A DNA stretch of 50,013 nucleotides, taken from assembly GCA_002633005.1 (NCBI GenBank), contig NMRA01000302.1, forward strand, positions 489,628 to 539,640. The letters run 5' to 3'. This DNA comes from Phoronis australis (taxonomy: Eukaryota; Phoronida; Phoronidae). Below are positions 1 to 11,617 of this stretch, in pieces. The stretch's first letter is position 1. Every line of letters begins with the position of its first letter. Made by a program: the position numbers and the translations under genes. The notes beneath the pieces are model-generated. The model was not told the DNA's origin and searched no databases. It saw only the letters and a program-made list of their open reading frames with translations.

Positions 1-1033
1 CATCTTTGAAAAGAAGAACCAACACTTGTCGGGAACGGTCTTGTGCGTCGACAGAGCACATTTCTTATTGGGAAAGCCAGATTTTCAAAAATTAATCGCG
101 CAGACCATTTGAGTCTCATTTACCTGCAATTGTACTGCTATCAAATGAACGAGCCAGCAATGATGATACTACGACCACTCATCGAAATAATGTACACTCA
201 CGAAATTCGGTCACTAGCGGAAACCCAAATTTGGAGGTCCGCCAAATTCGGACACCACAGAAATGATGTTTCGCGAGATTCGTCCAAGAATGAATTTTTT
301 CTATTGGAATTAATTTTCAGTGTCCGAAAATCACGCGACTTTACCGTAAAATCTCTGCAGGTTAACTAACAAGTTTAAGGTTATGTAGGACCTCAATAAA
401 CAAGCTCAACTCCAAGTCAAATTTAAAAAAATTATGCCTTGTCAACCATTAAAAGTATGGCTTGCATTTTCTGAAAGGAGACAGATTGAGGATTCTAAAA
501 ATATGCTTCTTACTACTGTGTCTTTGTCATATGACAACGTTTTTAAGTCAAATTTTCATGTGCAAGAAAGGTACATTCATAGCAAAATAACCCCTAGCCG
601 ATTTTACTAAAGCTTTTTTTAAATAAACGTTGTGTCTCAAAAACCCTGTTAGGAATTTTCCATTATTCACTTTGGGTTTTATGCCAAATTAACTCACAAA
701 ACACATGGCATTTTTGTAAAAAACAGCGGTCTTATTGGTATATCACCTGGTACGCAAAAACTAGGTATTTCAAAACAAATTCCTACCAGCATTTATAAGA
801 TACAAGGTAAAGTTTTCATTTAAAAAAATTCCAGTTTTGGGATGAATTTTAGACTTAATTTTAAGTTCACCAGTGTTGTCTTTTGCTTGGAAGTGTTTGA
901 AGAAACAAGTGCACCTCATGTTGCTGCTATTTTAGATGTACACTATAAATATTTTGCATGTTTATACATGTACTTTGAATACAGTGTACTGTAGTCATTC
1001 ATTAATTCCAATCTCTCTGAATAATTGTTTCAG
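1..1033. other. Intronic/upstream sequence, no exon recognised
   Basis: AT-rich sequence ahead of the first recognisable carboxylase exon. It is most likely intron, because that exon begins deep inside the protein family and its 5' partners must lie before the window. The 108-codon open frame at 43-369 shows no motif I recognise. Confidence 0.4.
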
Positions 1034-3850
1034 GGTGGTCGGTCTTTCCAGCCCAACTTCTTGTTTTCCTGGCCGTCTGCTCAAATCTGTATGTCTCCAC
1101 CTGATCTCATGGCAAGACAAATTATACAAGTAAGCACAGCAATCAATTGCCTTGTTACAGCAATCTGAAATGCATTGTAACTTTTTCCCTTAATCCTATC
1201 TTGAACGGTAACACCTGTAAATTTGGTTCCGACAGTATGTTGAGAGCGTCGCTCTGAGCCCACTATTGCCAGAAACTGCTAAATGTAACGAATTGTTAAG
1301 CATATTGGCATGCTTTTGTCGATGTCACCGTGAGAATCACCTTTTTATTCAAACAGCTGCAAATAACACCCACATACTTATTGAATACAAATGTTATCGG
1401 CCTATTTTGTTTGCGCTGGAATCTCGCAGTGACGCAACATGGCACGAAAAGGCAGCTTCACCTAGCATTTGACGGGCTTACATTTGCATGATTGAACTCA
1501 TGTTTTCTTATTGTACTAAGGCTTTGCTAGGACTATGTAGCTAGCCCTGTACATCTAAAATAACAAAGCTCTGTTGAAGTTAGGCTTTAATGAATATAAC
1601 TCCTGTTGTTAGTGCTGGTAGTTTTAGTAGTTGAATTGTTTCTAGTAGAGTATAATGTGCCTTTTAAAACTACACACTGTGTAACGTTAATGTTCATGAT
1701 GTTTCTGGAAGGAAAAGTGGAAGATGCATTTTGCCATGTTTAGCTGGCTAAAAAACAAACATCGAATTTGACCAAACCTAAAATTCTTAATTTGAAAATG
1801 GTGCACGTCATTTCAGACGTGTTTCGCAAGTCATTTTTGATGTCGTCTGTCACTGTAGATCAGTATGGAGCAGACGTTATAACAATTCAATGCTCATACA
1901 GCTTCTCCATCTGTTTGTAGAAAATATGAATGGATTGTCCTCTGAAGAGTGCTAAGGGGTCCTTCATTTATTCAGATCAAGATTGGATATTTTGATTTGG
2001 TGGCCTCAAAATTATCCATCATAAGGCCAAAAAAGAATTCTTGGTACTACTGCTAGTCTGTACCTTGACTGATTTGGAAAGCTGTGCCTTAGTATTTATT
2101 AAAAGTACCCGCTCATAGTTAAGGTATTTCGGCCTAATAGTCAGGGTTGTTTTTCTTTCAGAAAAATAGTGCGGAAACGAATGCTGATTTTGACACAAAG
2201 GTTGCTGAGCTTGGTGAAAAGCTCTCGGCAAAATCATCTGCATTTTATTCATCTTCGCGACTGTGGGATGATGGCGTAGTCCTGCCACAAGACACTCGGA
2301 AAGTAAGAACTATGTTTTGTCATCTCATTTGAAGTTCCAAATAATACACACGCTTTCTATTGCGAACCACTTTTATTAAATTTTCAATGGCACCACTCAC
2401 TGCTATAATTTTTTCTCAGATTCAATTTACAGTGCGCGATGAAAGTAATCAGACAGAGCACGGTTTCCTCGTCATGAATACTAACTGCAAAAATNGAGTA
2501 TAATGTGCCTTTTAAAACTACACACTGTGTAACGTTAATGTTCATGATGTTTCTGGAAGGAAAAGTGGAAGATGCATTTTGCCATGTTTAGCTGGCTAAA
2601 AAACAAACATCGAATTTGACCAAACCTAAAATTCTTAATTTGAAAATGGTCCATGTCATTTCACAAGTGTTTCGCAATTCATTTTTGATGTCGTCTGTCA
2701 CTGTAGATCAGTATGAAACAGACATTCCCACAATTCAATGCTCATACAGCTGCTCCATCTGTTTGTAGAAAATATCAATGGATTGTCTTCTGAAGAGTGC
2801 TAAGGGGTCCGTCAGTTATTCAGATTAAGATTGGAAATTTTGACTTGGTGGCCTCAAAATTATCTATCATAAGGCCTAAAAAGAATTCTTGGTACTACTT
2901 CTAGTCTGTACATTGACTCATTTGGAAAGCTGTGCCTTGGTACTTATTAAAGTACCCGCTCATAGTTAAGTTTTTTTGGCCTAATAGTCAGGGTTTTTTC
3001 TTTCAGAAAAATAGTGCGGAAACGAATGCTGATTTTGACAAAAAGGTTGCTGAGCTTGGTGAAAAGCTCTCGGCAAAATCATCTGCATTTTATTCATCTT
3101 CGCGACTGTGGGACGATGGCGTAGTCCTGCCACAAGACACTCGGAAAGTAAGAACTATGTTTTGTCATCTCATTTGAAGTTCCAAATAATACACATGCTT
3201 TCTATTGCGAACCACTTTTATTAAATTTTCAATGGCACCACTCACTGCTATAATTTTTTCTCAGATTCAATTTACAGTGCGCGATGAAAGTAATCAGACA
3301 GAGCACGGTTTCCTCGTCATGACTACTAACTGCAAAAATTACTGGTAATGCCTGGTATGGCAGCAAAACTGTAATTACGGGATGCCTTAACCACCTCTCT
3401 AACTTTCCCGTTTGTTCCCCTTTCTTCTCGGCCATCAGGGGAGATTACTCTGACAGTGAAGTCGACTTTCATCCAGCTGTAATGAGTGAGAATTTCGAGA
3501 CGTTTTGAATACTTTTAGCATGTACGGTTGTGCTGAAAGCAGTGTGAAATTGGAGTGTTCTGCCTTTTGTTACCAAATAATTCCAGTCTTTTGTGGTGTC
3601 ATCATATTGTACTGGGAATATAATGTGCATAAAATTGTTAAATCTTACATGAAATTTGTATTTTGAATTCACTTGTCTACCAGTACTTGAACTAATGTGA
3701 ATTTACTGGCTAAAAATGATAAGGACAAAATTGTGTTGCAAGAATCTTATGAGTCCTTGTTTATTGTTGCAGGTTCTAGGACAGTGTTTAGAGATTGTCA
3801 CCCAGTCAAGTTTGGCTTCGGAGATGAAAACACCTTTCATGAGAATGTAG
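1034..3850 (+). CDS. Methylcrotonoyl-CoA carboxylase beta-like gene, 3' end (partial, multi-exon)
   Basis: This is the C-terminal end of a biotin-dependent carboxylase beta (carboxyltransferase) subunit closest to MCCC2. In that family the mitochondrial enzyme carboxylates 3-methylcrotonyl-CoA in leucine breakdown. Three exon types are visible, all phase 0. Exon 1034-1129 encodes GGRSFQPNFLFSWPSAQIC, matching the family segment GRAYSPRFLYIWPNA. Exon 2162-2302 (second copy 3007-3147) encodes FYSSSRLWDDGVVLPQDTRK, matching the FYSSARLWDDGIIDPADTR block. Terminal exon 3773-3850 begins VLGQCLEIVTQ and ends FMRM-stop, the family's usual FRM C-terminus. Acceptors (tttcag, ttgcag) and donors (gtaagc, gtaaga) are canonical. 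Several substitutions in otherwise conserved positions suggest a divergent paralog rather than the standard MCCC2. The 5' exons lie outside the window. Confidence 0.85.
1648..2494 (+). repeat. Direct duplication, copy A (about 847 bp)
   Basis: Starts at gagtataatgtgcc and runs through intron, exon and following intron to the N at 2495. It matches 2496-3339 with scattered substitutions and a few small indels. Confidence 0.9.
2496..3339 (+). repeat. Direct duplication, copy B (about 844 bp)
   Basis: Begins at the base after the single N with the same gagtataatgtgcc start as copy A and ends at tgcaaaaat. After this point the sequence continues uniquely into the terminal carboxylase exon. Confidence 0.9.
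3007..3147 (+). CDS. Second copy of the penultimate carboxylase exon
   Basis: This 141-bp exon repeats 2162-2302 with the same acceptor, donor and phase. The only coding differences I see are one Thr-to-Lys codon near the middle and one synonymous Asp codon. Splicing in both copies would stay in frame but insert a duplicated 47-residue segment that the family does not have. Either the two are mutually exclusive, or one is a haplotype copy left in the assembly. Confidence 0.75.
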
Positions 3851-4590
3851 TTTAGAGTATGGAACTCATTATATTATCAAGCACACGTGTTGGGGTACGC
3901 ATGCGTATTTGAAGGAAATCTTTTTTCCGTAATGCCAGTTGTGACAGATGTACAATCACAGTTCATTTCGATCAATTGTGAAAAATTGTGAATATTTAAT
4001 ACAGCAATTGCTAGGTGTCATTGGTATCTTTCAATGTATGAATCAACCTTTGTCTTTTGTATTTTCATGACCAGGAAAATTGTCTTTGAAAGGGTACTGG
4101 TTGATGTATTGATGAGAGTAAATAGCCTCAGTTTGAACAGCAGTGTTAACCTGCTCTGTATCACAAACATTGCTTGAAATGAGACCCCTTGAACTCCACT
4201 AAGGTCATATTTCAAGTGTAAACTGATGATTAGATATCTTTCTATTAGCAAAGCTTAATTTTTGCTTTTAGTGGAAAAATTAGTTGCGAGTGTGTATATA
4301 TGGCTGGCCATCTTTGAGGGTTTGACTTGTATAACGAGAAATAGGTCGATTGGATATGGTCCATAATGCTCGACAAATGGTTTTTAATCGCTAATGGCGC
4401 TGTTACAAGTGATTGTTTGTATATGCCTACTGAGTAATTAGTGAATCAGTGACCAGACGCTGGATGACAGTTTAGTTGAGCCCACTGGAATAATTATGGT
4501 AGGTAAATGGGTTCACCCAAACTTTATGAATGAAGATCATCCTTATTAATATATAGAGTTTTTGTAATCATTTCTTCACTCATTTTTATG
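3851..4590. other. 3' UTR and intergenic sequence of the carboxylase gene
   Basis: No coding potential or repeat structure recognised. The 3' UTR of the carboxylase-like gene should begin here, but I see no polyadenylation signal I would commit to. Confidence 0.4.
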
Positions 4591-4594
4591 CGCC

Positions 4595-4770
4595 CACACA
4601 GGCACACAGACACACATTTAATTATGTGGCGCATTATGACATCATCCTTGTCCGTAATGGCGTCCGTCCGTCCCATAGTGCTGTTTTTAAAAAACCTGGC
4701 GTGAGTTCAGTAGACGTTAGGCCCTACGCTGTTACCTAGCTAAAACCCAGTCAAAGTCACGTGTTCTCAT
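4595..4770. repeat. Dispersed repeat fragment, related to 31979-32045
   Basis: The stretch ggcgtgagttcagta...ctagctaaaacccagtcaaagtcacgtg resembles ggcgtgcgttcagtaacg...ctagctaaaatcttgccaaagtcacatg at 31980-32055. The preceding tttttatgcgccca is also seen at 46840. These look like ends of one dispersed family. Confidence 0.5.
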
Positions 4771-4773
4771 TAA

Positions 4774-5440
4774 CGTACCCCCATGTTTAGAAATGCCATG
4801 AAATTAAAATATCACTTGGTAAGTGAGCAACACTGGTCGTAGACAGTTTCATTTGTTTTGATTGATATATTAGCATTTGTGTAGTGTACATACCCCTATA
4901 TTTTAATTTGTGTCTATTTTCAAAGTACGGCAGATATGCACATGAATGCTGTGCTTTTTATTTGTTCTCTTTGAATTGATTTAGTAAATCAACTAACTCT
5001 CAGTAGGTTCTTAGTATTTAGTTAAAAACCTGACATGTCATTGAAATGTAGTGTACGTACCCCGGTGGTGTACGCAACCGCGTACCCCGATGTGAACAAA
5101 TGCCGTGAAACAAAAATATTACACGGTAAGTAAACAACATTTGTCACAGACAGTTTCCTTCATTCAAAATGCTAGGTAAAAAGGGTGTTAATTACAAATA
5201 CATTTGTTTTGAGTGAAATATTTGCATTTGTGTAGTGTACGTACCCCTATATTTTAACATGTGCCTGTTTTCAAAGAATGACAGACAGATATGCGCATGT
5301 ATGCGGTACTTTTTATTTCTTCTCTTTGAATAGATTTGGTAAGTGAACTAGCTCTCATTAGATTCTAAGTATTTTTATATACATGACAAATCATTGAAAT
5401 GTAGTGTACGTACCCCTGCGAAGTGTACGTACCTTCAATC
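4774..5440. repeat. Diverged tandem duplication with GTGTACGTACC motif
   Basis: Two units of about 300-350 bp (roughly 4774-5076 and 5077-5440) share the order: acgtacccc, an aaatgcc(a/g)tgaaa stretch, (c/g)acagtttc, gcatttgtgtagtgtac, tctctttgaat and cattgaaatgtagtgtacgtaccc. They are diverged by substitutions and a roughly 50-bp insertion in the second unit. No coding potential. Confidence 0.75.
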
Positions 5441-6920
5441 GCTATGCTATAAAGTATTGCCCACAAGTATGTTTACATACTGCTGTTCTCATGAACAATA
5501 CTGATATTTCCAAAATGAATCCAGTCTGACAAAAAAAACAATGGACATTATCAAATTTTTGGACAATCAAATGCCACACAGGACTTGGCTAGTGCTTAAC
5601 ATCCTAGAAGACACGTCATGTGACAACTGATGTTGCAGAGGCAGGTTCTCTATCTCTCAAGACAACTTGCAACAAACCAACAAGTAGAGGCAGCACAAAA
5701 CTCGAGACCATTCCATACATATGTAACTTAGTTAAAATTTGAAGTTGATTGACTGTGCGTGGTGTACGTAGGCCTACCCCCCAACCAGTACCATTTCTTA
5801 CTGTTTACAAGTGGAACACTGGGTCTTGCATTGCTTTAACTATTTTAACCAACTGGTGAATGTATTGAAAGATTCAGAAAACTAAACAAATAGCACCAAT
5901 AAAGCTTTTGAAAAAAGTAGTTACTTGTCATTTTCTTTTTATAAGAATCGCATTGCTAGAGAGGAAGTTCTCATTATACTGTGTTAAGATATGCAATGTA
6001 ACATCATCTAGATCAACTTGATCAGCACGGTAATAACTTTTCTTACTTTAGTATGTGATACTTCTTCAATTTGATCAAGAACTTGTTAAATTAATAGCTA
6101 CATTATGAATTTTTGCATGGTAGAAGTTGGCTGTGACCACAAGTTGTAGTGTACGTACCCTTTCGTACAACTGTGATGCATTAGGCCGTAAAATTTTTTT
6201 CGGTGGTTCTTGTGCAAAAATATTTCAGATTACAAACCAGGAATGATGGTACTTTAAAATAACCCAGCTTTTACAGTTATATGACAACCTTTATTTTTCA
6301 CCAAAAGTGGCCACCGAATATGGACCTTGATTGTGATTTGCCCGTATAACAGGGTCATCTCGATCCAGATACCAAAGATGTAGCAAAAGCAATGGCGGAG
6401 ACACCGCAACTGCTAGCATCCTCTTGTGGCCTAACATTAGTAACGTTCACCTTCACTGACTGACATGGATCAAGTCTAAACTGGAGTTAAAAGGTTTTAC
6501 TAGACCACTGGTGTAAAAGTTATACCACCTTTATGAAATGCAAATTATCTTTAAAGCTGGTCTAAGTCCAGTTCAAACCAGGTTTAACTTTAAACCACCT
6601 TTATGAAATCGGCTGTTGATGTCTTATTGTTTCATGATAACCTCATGATGTCTAATGAATAAACCCGAAACCGTCATTAGAAAATTATGTCGAATCTTAT
6701 GTTTGAAAAAATGCAATCAAATGATGACAACGAACGTCCTTGCAATTTTTCATGCACAAAATCTCATTCTTTCGTCATCAAAAATAGTGGGTCCACTATT
6801 AACATTTGTCCAAGGTGATAAAGTAGCCAAAGGCACGGAAATCTCGTACGAAGTATGTTTAAAAGGGTGGTGGCGAATCTAGACTTGTTGGGGTTGTTAA
6901 TGTGTGAGAGTTGTAATTAC
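5441..6920. other. Non-coding stretch, weak miniature-element remnant
   Basis: Two further GTGTACGTA motifs occur at 5761 and 6147. At about 6480-6612 a run with two copies of ccacctttatgaaat and opposing aggttt/aaacct blocks looks like a small decayed inverted-repeat element. Nothing else is recognised. Confidence 0.35.
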
Positions 6921-6960
6921 TCTGCGCGTGTAAGCGCAGAGTACTGTTGTTCCTGGGTTT

Positions 6961-7015
6961 TCTTCAATTTTATTCTTATTCTTATTCTTATTCTTCTTCT
7001 TATTCTTCTTCCGAC
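6961..7015. repeat. Simple repeat (ttctta)n-like
   Basis: Pyrimidine-rich microsatellite of attctt/cttatt units near the 5' end of element A. The same tract opens element C at 12772. Confidence 0.85.
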
Positions 7016-7230
7016 CAACTTTGAGGCTTAATAACTCCAAATTGGGTGCAGGTACGGTCTTTAAATTCAGCATATGACTTTTGACAGTATATAAATTTTG
7101 ATTGGTTATATAATCATATTCCATATTGCACCGGAAGAGGTCGTTTGGTGCAAAGGTCATATAATTTTCAAAATGCTACTCCTCCTTCAGTTTTAAAGCT
7201 ATCTTTTTCAAATTCGGTGCACAGGTATAA

Positions 7231-8529
7231 GTCAACATGACAATTTAAAAAATTACTTTTCTAAGTAATCGGGTCATCCAATCAGGTGAAATAGGTCAAA
7301 GGTCATTAGGTGCAAACTAAAATTTTGAGCTAGACACTTCAAATTGACAGGTCTGATTGCCACAGGTAAATCAAATCGGAATCCAAAGTTTCAGGTCATT
7401 TAGTGCAAACATGGGGTCATTAGGTGCATTTTTCTTCTGAAAATTTGACCTTTTCAATCAGCAAGTATTCAGATGTGTCAACCGTTAGGCAACTGTGATT
7501 CTCAGCGTTAAACACATTTTCCATGGGCTTTGTTATAATTCTCCTAAAGATGCTTAAAATGCACCGGATAAGGTCAATTAGTGCAAAGGTCATGTAACGT
7601 TCAAAATGTTATATCTCTTACGTTTTTCAAAGAATTCTTTTCAATTTCAGCGCACAGGTATAAGTCAACATGACAATTTAAAAAATTACTTTTCTAAGCA
7701 ATTGGGTCATCCAATCAGGTTAAACAGGTCAAAGGTCATTAGGTGCAAACTAAAATTTTGAGCTAGACACTTCAAATTCACAGTTCTGATTGGCACAGAT
7801 AATTCAATTTGGAATCCAAAGTTTCAGGTCATTTAGTGCAAACATGGGGTCATTAGGTGCATTTTTCTTCTGAAAATTTGACCTTTTCATTCTCCAAGTA
7901 CACTGATGTGTCAACCGTTAGACAACTGTGATTCTCAGCATTAAACACATTTTTCATGGGCTTTGCAATAATTCTCCTAAAGACGCTTATAATGCACCGG
8001 ATAGGGTCAATTAGTGCAAAGGTCAGTTAACGTTCAAAATGTTAAATCTCTTACGTTTTTCAAGGAATTCTTTTCAATTTCAGCACACTAGTGTATGTCA
8101 ACATGCCAATTGAACAACCTACTTAACTACGCAATAGGCCTAACCAATCAGAAAAAATAGGTCAAAGGTCATTGAGTGCAAAATTAAAATTTTGAGCTAG
8201 AGACTTCAAAATTACATATCTGTTTACTAAACGCGATTGAGTTTGAATTCTAAATTTTTGGGTCATTTGGTGCATCCATGGGGTCATTAGGTGCATTTTT
8301 CTTCTGAAAGTTTGACCAATTCATTCATGTTGTATTCTTAAGTGCTTAAAGCAAAACATCTGTGATTCTTAGCATTAACTATACTTTAAATTGGTTGTAC
8401 AATTATTCCCTCACTGGGGTTCATAATGCACCGGAAGAGGTCAGTTAGTGGAAAGGTCATCAAAACATTAACATGTAATTACTCCTACAATTTTAAAGAA
8501 TTTCTTTTCATATTGGTTAACGGGGTTGC
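7231..8529 (+). repeat. 433-bp tandem units inside Helitron-like element A
   Basis: The phrase gtcaacatg(a/c)caatt recurs at 7231, 7664 and 8097, exactly 433 bp apart each time. Each unit contains a gcaaa(c/a)taaaattttgagctaga stretch, a ggtcattaggtgcatttttcttctgaaa stretch and an aatgcaccgga block. The third unit is more diverged. Confidence 0.85.
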
Positions 8530-8814
8530 TGTCAGTAACTTCCCATAACAATTCCTTTAATACCCACGCGCAGAGTCCATTATTGTCACGCCGTGACAAT
8601 AATCTTTCTAGTTCACTTTTAACATTGTAAGAATTTCTAGAAGAAATCGTCAGATTCACTATTTTCGAAACACAGACGAAATAAAAACTTCCATCCCAAG
8701 TAAGGCAGTCTTCAAATTTTCCGCCCCTAATAAATTATTCGCGCATGCGCTCAATGAAGTCGGACTGCCGGACTACTGCTTGAATTTGTCATTGTTTTGT
8801 TTACATCAAAGGTC

Positions 8815-10590
8815 ACAAAAACAAAACAGCAGAAAGTAAGTTTGATGTCTACTGCTTTGGTATACTTGCTAGCATATAGTACGGTAAAGTGCAGACATTT
8901 TCAAATTTTGAATTGAAAGTGATTGTCCAATATGTTGTTCATTCAGTGTCCACTTTGATTGTGGATTGGTGGATTGACACGCGTGCCCGTGTAGACGAGT
9001 GTGCATTTCCGTTCTTTTAATTCAGTACATGCCGACGGTAAGTTCACTACTATAGGCAGTCTTCCGTCGTCGCTAAAAAACAGGCATTTTCAAACTACCG
9101 TAGTTTCTTGCACTGAGCGGTCTCGGTCGATACGCGTCGTTAGTAATGTTTCGTGGGATATTACTTCATGTACGCCATTCTCGGTACGTTTTGTGTATAA
9201 GATCTTGTCAATCAATGTCAATGGTGCACAGCCTCCCAGACTTAATTCATACGAGCAACAAACTTGATGGAAAAGATTTCCAAGGTTACATGTCACTATT
9301 CCGAAGGTTCACTAGGTTCGCTACTCTGAAGGTTTAATACTCCGAAGATTCGCTATCTTCGAAAGTTCTTCGAATGTCTACAATTCCGACAGTTCACTGC
9401 TCTGATTGTCTGGTAATGAGCGGAACTGACATGAATAAAGTATTGTATTTGTGTCTATTTAGTAATCATTTAAAAGATGTTCAAGAGTTGAATAGTTCAT
9501 AAAACAATTTGATGCATTGTTTACAAATTAATGAGCTCCGTTCATGTCACTACCAGTCGTGATTCTTGAATCAAAGTAACTCATTCTCAAACAGGGACAA
9601 CATCTGGGGTACGGGTCAGGGCTGCGGCGAACAACGGCAGTTTTAAATTTAAGATTGTATGTGACTCTCTTACTTGGTGGACACTGGCGGAGTCAGGGAT
9701 GCTAACTACATTTAGTTTCGACCCGGCCGTGCGCGTGGTTGTGGTAGGTGAGTTTGAGGAGCAGCGGCCCTAAACTTTTCAGTCGCGCTGTGAAATGATG
9801 CGATCTTCACATGGATTTGATGAATGTATCGAGGTTGATAATTCATTAATATTAATACTGCATATTCTTTTAAAGTGCACGTACGTACTCACTTTTCTGT
9901 ATTCGTAAGACGGGGCAATTTCGCATGCACATGAAATCCACTGAAACAAAATGTTTTAGTACCCAGGGGTTGTTTTCGGTATAGGTAGACCACTCGGTGC
10001 ATCTAATAACCGAAGTATCGTTAATTTTGCATGTAGAAGTATATAGGCTAAATTGCACATGAATCCGAAATCTTAGATATTTTCGGAGTAGTGAACCCCC
10101 GGATTTGTCGGTGAACCTTCGAAGTATTGAACATTCAGAATAGTGAGTCTTAGGAGTAGTGGGCCTTCTAAATAGTGGGCTGTTCCCATGTAGGTAACTT
10201 AAATAACACGCAAAACTACAACGAGATAAAAAAATTCGTTAAGTCATTCTGCGACTAAACTATTTCCGTTCGAGTATGCAATAATTAGGTGTAATCACTG
10301 TTTTAAGCACGCCTAATTTGAAAGAAGTGTGGCAGGAGGTAACACGAGACCGTTCTCATTCTGGACCACGTTACATCCATTCTTTGCAAGCAACTGTCAC
10401 TGCATCCTTATTTCTGGTTTTTCGAATCCCGCCGTATGTATGAAACATAGAGTGGACTAGTTATTTGTGCAGATTTCTCTTCATCTAATCAATCTGCATC
10501 AAGGGCCTTACCGAAAACTCTGCAGTGTCGACGTTTGCAAAATATCAAAGGTCCGCCGTTTTAGAAATTCGAACCCCCCCCCCCCAACGC
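8815..10590. repeat. Large dispersed repeat R1, copy 1
   Basis: Matches 22088-24780 throughout in the same order. Shared blocks include aaaacaaaacagcag, gtccactttgattgtggat, gtcaatcaatgtcaatggtgcacagcctc, the tactccgaaggttc arrays, and tgtcgacgtttgcaaaatatcaaaggt near the end. Copies differ by many substitutions and small indels. No long open frame is shared by both. Confidence 0.85.
9291..10190. mobile_element. Palindromic inner element with repeated TTCACTACTCCGAAGG arms, copy 1
   Basis: The left arm (9291-9415) is a run of degenerate cactattccgaaggttc units. The right arm (10081-10190) is the same motif in inverse orientation, for example cggagtagtgaacc and gtgaaccttcgaag. Both arms abut a ggtta(c/a) flank. 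This fits a non-autonomous inverted-repeat element nested in R1. Confidence 0.6.
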
Positions 10591-11155
10591 CCCATATCAA
10601 TTATCATGTGATGGCTTGACTATCTAATGGGGCTAAAAATGCAGCCCTCACACACCGGGTTCGATTTAAAGTGGCATAGAATGTGAAAAACGGACTAAAT
10701 TGCATCATTCAAAGTGACTCACTGCCAGTGAAACAGAAGCCAAACTGTTAATTTACGGTTTGTTGTTAAAAACTTTGAATCCCTGTTGATGTCAAGGCAT
10801 TTTTCTTTTAATTTCAAATTCCAAAAATTCCTCGTGATTTAGTCGATTTTTCTCCCATAGGGTAAGGCACGTCTTCTTATCTGGTATGGCAAGACATAAA
10901 CGCAGCACATTTACCTAATATCAGGAAGAGATAACATGGTTATCTCTTCCTGCTAATATGGAAAATGTGACATTTGACATTTAATGTAAATAAAACAATG
11001 ACGATTTCAAGCAGCAGCCAGTCCGACCTTAGTCTGACCTTAGATTTTGAGGGCATGATGCGCGCATATAGATTATTAGGGGCGGAGAATTTGAAAACTG
11101 TATCAGGATGAATGACTTTAAATTTCGCCTGTGTTTCAAAAATAGATGTCTGAAC
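10591..11155. other. Non-coding stretch with one long hairpin
   Basis: A poly-C tract near 10568-10582 closes the R1 repeat. The hairpin at 10908-10968 is the only other structure I see. No coding potential. Confidence 0.5.
10908..10968. repeat. Long hairpin
   Basis: Perfect 14-bp stem CAGGAAGAGATAAC (10922-10935) against GTTATCTCTTCCTG (10939-10952) with a 3-base loop. It extends as an imperfect stem through acatttacctaatat and atatggaaaatgt. The tiny loop argues against a standard miRNA precursor and for a foldback remnant. Confidence 0.7.
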
Positions 11156-11505
11156 AGGACCCCGAGGACACACCCCATTGGCGACTCAAACGCCGCCAGC
11201 ATATCGTTTCTGGGCGTTACGCGTCTATTTTCTTTTAAAATTGTGTTCGCCCTACCCCCTTCAGACTGCTTGGAATGCCCGCGGACCTTTGCCTTCCTAT
11301 ATGTTTGGTTGGGCCTTTCTGCGCCATCCAAGATTCACCACTGCAGACTCGAAGTAAAACCCCACTCGTGAATCAAAAAATTAGGCCTACATGTTTGTGA
11401 GTCAGGTTTTGCGGATTCAATGCACTTTTAAAATTCAGTGCTCAAGGTGATACGGTGGGCATTGGGCGCCTACTTACCTCTAATTTTACCACTACAGCAC
11501 TGTGC
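11156..11505. repeat. Dispersed repeat R2, copy 1
   Basis: Matches 31437-31783 over its length, including gcatatcg(t/c)ttctgggcgttacgc and ggtgatacggtgggcattgggcgcctact. Some short open frames cross it, but they are not conserved between copies. Confidence 0.85.
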
Positions 11506-11617
11506 TACGTACCCTGTCAATGACGTTACCAGCATCAAATCTCAGCCCTATATTGTAGAATGGGATCAATTCTCACCTCAAACAATATAAACCATTTTGT
11601 AAAGTGCACATTAACAT

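Larger units (their letters stand above)
6921..8611 (+). mobile_element. Non-autonomous Helitron/Helentron-like element A
   Basis: The 5' end starts at TCTGCGCGTGTAAGCGCAGA, itself a short hairpin. The 3' end has ACGCGCAGAGTCC, then a perfect hairpin (ttattgtcacg/ccgtgacaataa), then atcttt and the terminal CTAG. A 3' hairpin a few bases before CTAG, and an inverted match between the 5' terminus and a 3' subterminal block, are Helitron/Helentron hallmarks. The core has a ttctta-type simple repeat followed by 433-bp tandem units (register marks at 7231, 7664 and 8097). It carries no Rep/helicase coding. Confidence 0.7.

Noticed and set aside
43-369. 108-codon plus-strand open frame at the window start
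   Set aside because: No similarity to the carboxylase family expected upstream and no other motif.
6897-7160. Lys/Asn-rich minus-strand open frame (KNKNKNK)
   Set aside because: It is a translation of the ttctta microsatellite in the Helitron-like element.
11029-11371. Overlapping open frames across repeat R2
   Set aside because: The second R2 copy at 31.4 kb does not keep the frames, so they are not coding.
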